This document shows, piece by piece, positions 60,484 to 64,000 of a stretch of DNA of 64,000 bases (position 1 is the stretch's first letter; each line of letters opens with the position of its first letter). The stretch comes from JBEISR01 sp044371425 (GTDB lineage Bacteria > Planctomycetota > Planctomycetia > Pirellulales > Pirellulaceae), in assembly GCA_044371425.1 (NCBI GenBank), contig JBILTR010000015.1:1-64000 (forward strand). Direction: 5' to 3'. Under the pieces are notes generated by a model, which saw only the letters and a program-made list of their open reading frames with translations, did no database searches and was not told where the DNA came from. Both the position numbers and the translations under genes were made by a program.

Positions 60484-61878
60484 ATGAGTCTTCGGGAAGT
60501 GGATCTGATCGTTCTTGGTGGTGGACCCGCTGGTTATGTGGGAGCGATCCGAGCTGCCCAGCTGAAGATGAAGGTGGTCTGCATCGACGAAAATCAACAG
60601 TTCGGTGGGACGTGCCTGCGGGTTGGCTGTATCCCTAGCAAGGCGTTGCTGGAGTCGAGCCATCTCTATGAGGAAGCCAAGCACGGAATGGCCCAGCATG
60701 GGATCGGCGTGTCGGACGTCCGCTTGGACCTGGCCGCCATGCTTCGGCGCAAGGATCAAGTTGTCTCAACGCTCACTTCCGGAATCCAGCAGCTGCTGAA
60801 AAAGAACCAGGTCGAAGCGATCGTCGGCAAAGGAAAGCTGATCGACCCGACGACTGTCGAGGTGACGACTGCCGAAGGAACGGTGCGGTTGCGGGCACCC
60901 CGCATCCTTCTCGCCACGGGCTCCCGCCCCGCTTCGATGCGAGGCGTCGAAGAGGATGGAGACCGTGTTGGCAACAGCACCTCGGCCCTCAAGTACCCAG
61001 AAGTCCCCAAACGATTGGTCGTGATCGGCGGGGGATACATCGGCATGGAACTGGGAAGTGTCTGGCGCCGCCTGGGATCCGAAGTGATCGTACTAGAAGC
61101 GATGGATCGGATCTTTCCCGGGATCGATAAGGAAATCGCTCAAATCGCAATGCGCATTTTTGAAAAGCAGGGAATTCAGTTCCAGTTGAACAAGTGGGTG
61201 GAGTCGGCCAAGGTGGAAGGGAATCGATGCGTGGTCCGATGCAAGGATAGCGAGCCGATCGAGTGCGATCGGGTCCTGCTGGCGACCGGTCGCGTCCCCA
61301 CGAATCAAGGGATCGGATTGGAATCCTGCGGCATTGAAACCGACAAACGGGGCTTCGTCCCCGTCGATGCCAACTACCGCACCGGAGTCCCCAGCATCTA
61401 CGCCGTAGGAGATCTGATCGGTGGCGCCATGCTGGCTCATAAGGCGATGGAAGAAGCCGTCGTCTGCGTCGAACGGATGGCGGGCCAGGCGAGCCATGTC
61501 AATTACGATTGCATTCCAGCGGTCGTCTACACCCACCCGGAGATCGCTTCGGTCGGGCAAACCGAAGAGCAGTTAATGGAGAAGAAGATCGAGTATCGAA
61601 AAGGTGTCAGCCCCTATGCCGCGAATGGACGAGCTCGTACCATCGGGGAGATCGAGGGCCGAGTCAAGATTCTGGCCGATGCAACCACGGACCGCGTCCT
61701 GGGGGTCCACATCATCGGAGCCCGAGCTGGGGATCTGATCGCTGAAGCCGCTTCGGCCATCGAGTTTGGTGCCAGTTCGGAGGATATCGCTAGACTCTGC
61801 CACGCCCACCCAACGCTCGCCGAGGTGGTCCATGAAGCCGCATTGGCAGTCGATCGACGCGCCATCCACAGCGCGTGA
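60484..61878 (+). CDS. lpdA: Dihydrolipoyl dehydrogenase
   Basis: 464 aa. The redox disulfide GGTCLRVGCIPSK (Cys pair) follows FAD motif VLGGGPAGYVGAIRAAQL. NAD motif VVIGGGYIGMELGSVWRRLG and TGRVPTNQGIGLE. The C-terminal active site HAHPTLAEVVHEAA has His-x4-Glu. It reoxidises dihydrolipoamide in 2-oxo acid dehydrogenase complexes or the glycine cleavage system. No E1/E2 genes are adjacent; it is a single gene. Confidence 0.95.
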   Translation: MSLREVDLIVLGGGPAGYVGAIRAAQLKMKVVCIDENQQFGGTCLRVGCIPSKALLESSHLYEEAKHGMAQHGIGVSDVRLDLAAMLRRKDQVVSTLTSGIQQLLKKNQVEAIVGKGKLIDPTTVEVTTAEGTVRLRAPRILLATGSRPASMRGVEEDGDRVGNSTSALKYPEVPKRLVVIGGGYIGMELGSVWRRLGSEVIVLEAMDRIFPGIDKEIAQIAMRIFEKQGIQFQLNKWVESAKVEGNRCVVRCKDSEPIECDRVLLATGRVPTNQGIGLESCGIETDKRGFVPVDANYRTGVPSIYAVGDLIGGAMLAHKAMEEAVVCVERMAGQASHVNYDCIPAVVYTHPEIASVGQTEEQLMEKKIEYRKGVSPYAANGRARTIGEIEGRVKILADATTDRVLGVHIIGARAGDLIAEAASAIEFGASSEDIARLCHAHPTLAEVVHEAALAVDRRAIHSA

Positions 61879-62218
61879 TCCCCCCAGCGGCTGTGGAGCA
61901 ATCCAGTGAAGGCAGGGCCGAAAGCGCAAGCTGGCCCTAGAGGAAAGGCAGGTCGAACGGCGGAGGAGACGGAGGACTGCGTCTGAGGAGCATGCCTTCG
62001 AGACGCGATGCTTGGGCGCTAGCCTACCAGTCGCCATGCACCGCACCTACCCAAACTGGCGAGGCCCACCGCTTCCTCGACCAAACAAAGAATCGAACTG
62101 CCATAGGCTCCCCAACAAGGCCACGCAGTACCCGATGCCCGACCGCCCCAAATCTGAGCCACGCTTGCAGCGTCTCATAGAACCGCCATCCCAGAGGTGG
62201 CCGGCAGCGATCTGTCGA
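61879..62218. other. Intergenic region, nothing recognised
   Basis: 340 bp between the convergent lpd and CrtI-like genes. Frames have no motif. No clear terminator. Confidence 0.4.
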
Positions 62219-63616
62219 TCAACCGCCAGAATCCCTCAGGCAATGCTGGTTGGCGATCGATATCCCGCTGACGATGGCTCCCACGATCCCCACAAAACCT
62301 TGGTCGGTTCCACAGAGAAATAGGTTTTCCAGATGCGTCGTCCCGTCCAGACGCTTTCTTGGTGCTCCATAGACGGCACCATGATCATGCGACGTGAACC
62401 GCCGTATCGTTTTGGGGGTGAATAGATCTGTGGCGATCACGTGCCTTCGGAAGTCGGGAACAAATCGTACCGCGGACGCGATCGAACGGTCGTACCAATC
62501 CAGTTTGGCAACCTGATAATCGGTCGGCGACAAAGATTCCCAGCCAGCATGATCCGCCAGGGTGGTGATCCGAATAAAACCATCCTCCAGCTCCCCTCGC
62601 TCGGTTCCGTAATCGTAGTTGTTCGGGGAGCAGATCACGCCGGTTCGAAGGTCGCACAACTGGCTTCTCGGCCGCTTCCAGTGGAATGTCTCCGAGTCGT
62701 TGTAGAAGACGATCGTTCGGTCGCACCCCAAATCCTTGGGCTGACGATCCAGCACCGAGATCGACTCGATGAAAGACAGTTCCCCTGGTTCAGGCAGCGC
62801 GGGACCAGACGTTCCACCGCAAAGCCGCATCGTCTCGACCACCCCCGCGCTGGATAGAACGCGCTTGGCTTCCAATTGCGTCCCATCCTCCAAGGTGACT
62901 CCGATAACCCGCTGCCCATCCACCTCGATGCGGGAGACGCCACTGCGGAGTTTCAGTTGCCCTCCAAGCTCACGGAAGCGCCGGACGAGATGCTTTAAGA
63001 TCAGCCGAACTCCCTGAAACGGTCTGGCAAACCCCTCCAGGAAAATGCTTCGGAACATGATGCACAACTGCCCGAAGTCCATATCGTCTTCGCGGGCATT
63101 TCCGTACCACATCAAAGGGCAGAGAATCATCTCGATCAATAGCGGATCGGTCAAGTGGTCGGCGAGAAACGTGCGCGCGGACGATTCAAAATCTTTCTGG
63201 CTGAGGTCGTCGTAGTCAACTAGCGCCGCCACCATCCGATCATAGCGATCGATCTGGTCGGGAAAGGCGCGGGCTATCTCTTCCCGCAGGAGTTTCGCGT
63301 CATTCGAAAAGCGAAGGGTGACCCCTGGAAACGCGATCTGCGATCCGACCTGCGGGGCCAGATCGAAGTCCTCCCAGCGGAAACGAAGCTGACGCAGAAG
63401 TTTTGCCAGTGGCCCACGCTTGGTCCCGCGAGGCGTGAAGTTGGTCAGCGCATGCAGACCAACGTCGAAATTGCGCCGGTGCATCCGATAGAACGAATTG
63501 AGTCCACCGATGGTGGTGTGACGCTCCAGAATGCAGACCTGCTTCTGGTAGTTGGCCAGCCGAATACCGGCGGCCAATCCCGACATGCCGGCCCCGATGA
63601 TGATCGTATCGTACAT
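62219..63616 (-). CDS. CrtI-like FAD-dependent oxidoreductase
   Basis: 465 aa from ATG 63616, with a GTG one codon before. FAD motif YDTIIIGAGMSGLAAGIRLANYQKQVCILERHTTIGGLNSF and the C-terminal LFLCGTDQGFVGIVGAIVSGISIAN. The middle resembles the phytoene desaturase/amine oxidase class but the protein is not a carotenoid desaturase by position; it follows ACP and ketosynthase genes, suggesting work on an acyl chain (for example desaturation or isomerisation). HDHGAVYGAPRKRLDG is unusual. Substrate unknown. Confidence 0.82.
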   Translation of the reverse strand: MYDTIIIGAGMSGLAAGIRLANYQKQVCILERHTTIGGLNSFYRMHRRNFDVGLHALTNFTPRGTKRGPLAKLLRQLRFRWEDFDLAPQVGSQIAFPGVTLRFSNDAKLLREEIARAFPDQIDRYDRMVAALVDYDDLSQKDFESSARTFLADHLTDPLLIEMILCPLMWYGNAREDDMDFGQLCIMFRSIFLEGFARPFQGVRLILKHLVRRFRELGGQLKLRSGVSRIEVDGQRVIGVTLEDGTQLEAKRVLSSAGVVETMRLCGGTSGPALPEPGELSFIESISVLDRQPKDLGCDRTIVFYNDSETFHWKRPRSQLCDLRTGVICSPNNYDYGTERGELEDGFIRITTLADHAGWESLSPTDYQVAKLDWYDRSIASAVRFVPDFRRHVIATDLFTPKTIRRFTSHDHGAVYGAPRKRLDGTTHLENLFLCGTDQGFVGIVGAIVSGISIANQHCLRDSGG

Positions 63617-63647
63617 CACTCCACCGCTCCGGACCGGTCTCCGACGC

Positions 63648-63911
63648 TCAGGTCGACTTCACCAAGTCCCGCATCTTCGGTTCCAGGTACTCCACCGTGC
63701 TGGCCATGCTGGCAAGCCGAGGATACTCCTCTTCAGGAATCTGGACTCGATGCCGCTTGCGTAGCTCCATGACGATGTCCAGGAAATCCATGCTGTCCAG
63801 CTCCATCTGCTCCCGGAAGGACTTCGAGTCTTCCAGATTGGAGAGATCCTCGTCAGGGGCGATTTCACTCAGGATATCGAGAATTTCGTCGCGAATTTCA
63901 GCAGGCGTCAT
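63648..63911 (-). CDS. Acyl carrier protein
   Basis: 87 aa. Residues around MELDSMDFLDIVMELRKRH carry the DSM serine for 4'-phosphopantetheine. The acidic composition and helical pattern fit ACP. It lies between the ketosynthase and the CrtI-like gene (31 bp gap). Probably a specialised, not the housekeeping, ACP, since fabD and fabG are not beside it. Confidence 0.9.
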   Translation of the reverse strand: MTPAEIRDEILDILSEIAPDEDLSNLEDSKSFREQMELDSMDFLDIVMELRKRHRVQIPEEEYPRLASMASTVEYLEPKMRDLVKST

Positions 63912-63928
63912 GGGCTAACTCTTCACTC

Positions 63929-64000
63929 CTAATGCTCGGACGGATCAAACTTTCGGACGATGACGACCGAATTGATCCCTAGCATACCGAAAGAATTGTT
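63929..64000 (-). CDS. Beta-ketoacyl-ACP synthase, C-terminus only
   Basis: The 23 C-terminal residues (NNSFGMLGINSVVIVRKF, then DPSEH) precede a TAG stop at 63929. They match the NSFGxxGxN end of FabF-type ketosynthases, with MLGIN in place of the usual FGGTN. The gene runs out of the window to the right. 17 bp upstream of the ACP gene, so same operon. Confidence 0.8.
   Translation of the reverse strand, partial: NNSFGMLGINSVVIVRKFDPSEH

Overview
The window looks like chromosomal DNA of a planctomycete, most likely from the Pirellulaceae or a close relative. This is inferred from gene content: a DUF1549/DUF1553 protein with the CAQCHDHP motif, a DUF1559 pseudopilin-like protein next to a small lipoprotein, EF-hand-rich lipoproteins, several Tat-exported proteins including a sugar isomerase, a squalene-type C30 carotenoid gene set, and an ACP/ketosynthase/CrtI-like cluster. 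Most genes are housekeeping or metabolic and are tightly packed. No phage, CRISPR array or intact transposase was seen.

Layout. 1-125 is the 3' end (domains V and VI) of a group II intron whose body lies left of the window. 437-12.7 kb carries a WD40 protein, an EF-G paralogue, miaB, proC, tRNA-Pro(GGG), a VOC protein, a putative secreted glycosidase, a guanine deaminase-type enzyme and a fused L-serine dehydratase. 12.8-17.3 kb holds an SGNH hydrolase, a Tat-exported unknown and an RraA-like protein (minus strand), divergent from an M81/MlrC-type metallopeptidase. 17.5-28.9 kb carries ferredoxin-NADP reductase, an EF-hand lipoprotein with a DUF1549/1553 protein, a sugar isomerase, enolase divergent from riboflavin synthase and rsmA, a Glc/sorbosone dehydrogenase-like protein, an exported FKBP and a small Cys-rich protein. 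29-37.7 kb has a DJ-1/PfpI protein, a Tat-exported isomerase, an MFS transporter, gluQRS, an endonuclease/phosphatase-fold protein, and two tandem tiny exported Trp/Lys/Ser-rich proteins.

38.2-45.0 kb is a carotenoid operon ordered like a staphyloxanthin pathway: CrtN-like desaturase, aldehyde dehydrogenase, CrtP-like oxidase, CrtO-like acyltransferase and CrtQ-like glycosyltransferase. The last three genes are translationally coupled or nearly so. 45.2-46.7 kb is a DUF1559 plus lipoprotein pair. 47.3-51.2 kb is a sulfate ABC transporter operon (binding lipoprotein, CysT, CysW, CysA). Divergent from it is a sigma-54 activator gene preceded by a consensus -24/-12 promoter. 54.4-57.8 kb is an exported catalase-peroxidase (katG) divergent from oxyR. 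An aldo/keto reductase, a 75-aa protein with its own terminator, YjbQ and a dihydrolipoyl dehydrogenase follow. The right edge enters a minus-strand cluster of ketosynthase (only the C-terminus is present), acyl carrier protein and a CrtI-like FAD oxidoreductase.

The most unusual signal is a dispersed palindromic element found at eight loci, all in the first 24 kb. It has two 8-bp hairpins whose 4-nt loops are complementary to each other, nested in a larger inverted repeat. Where the upstream gene is visible, the element lies just 3' of it and points in that gene's direction of transcription. In one case it supplies the stop codon.
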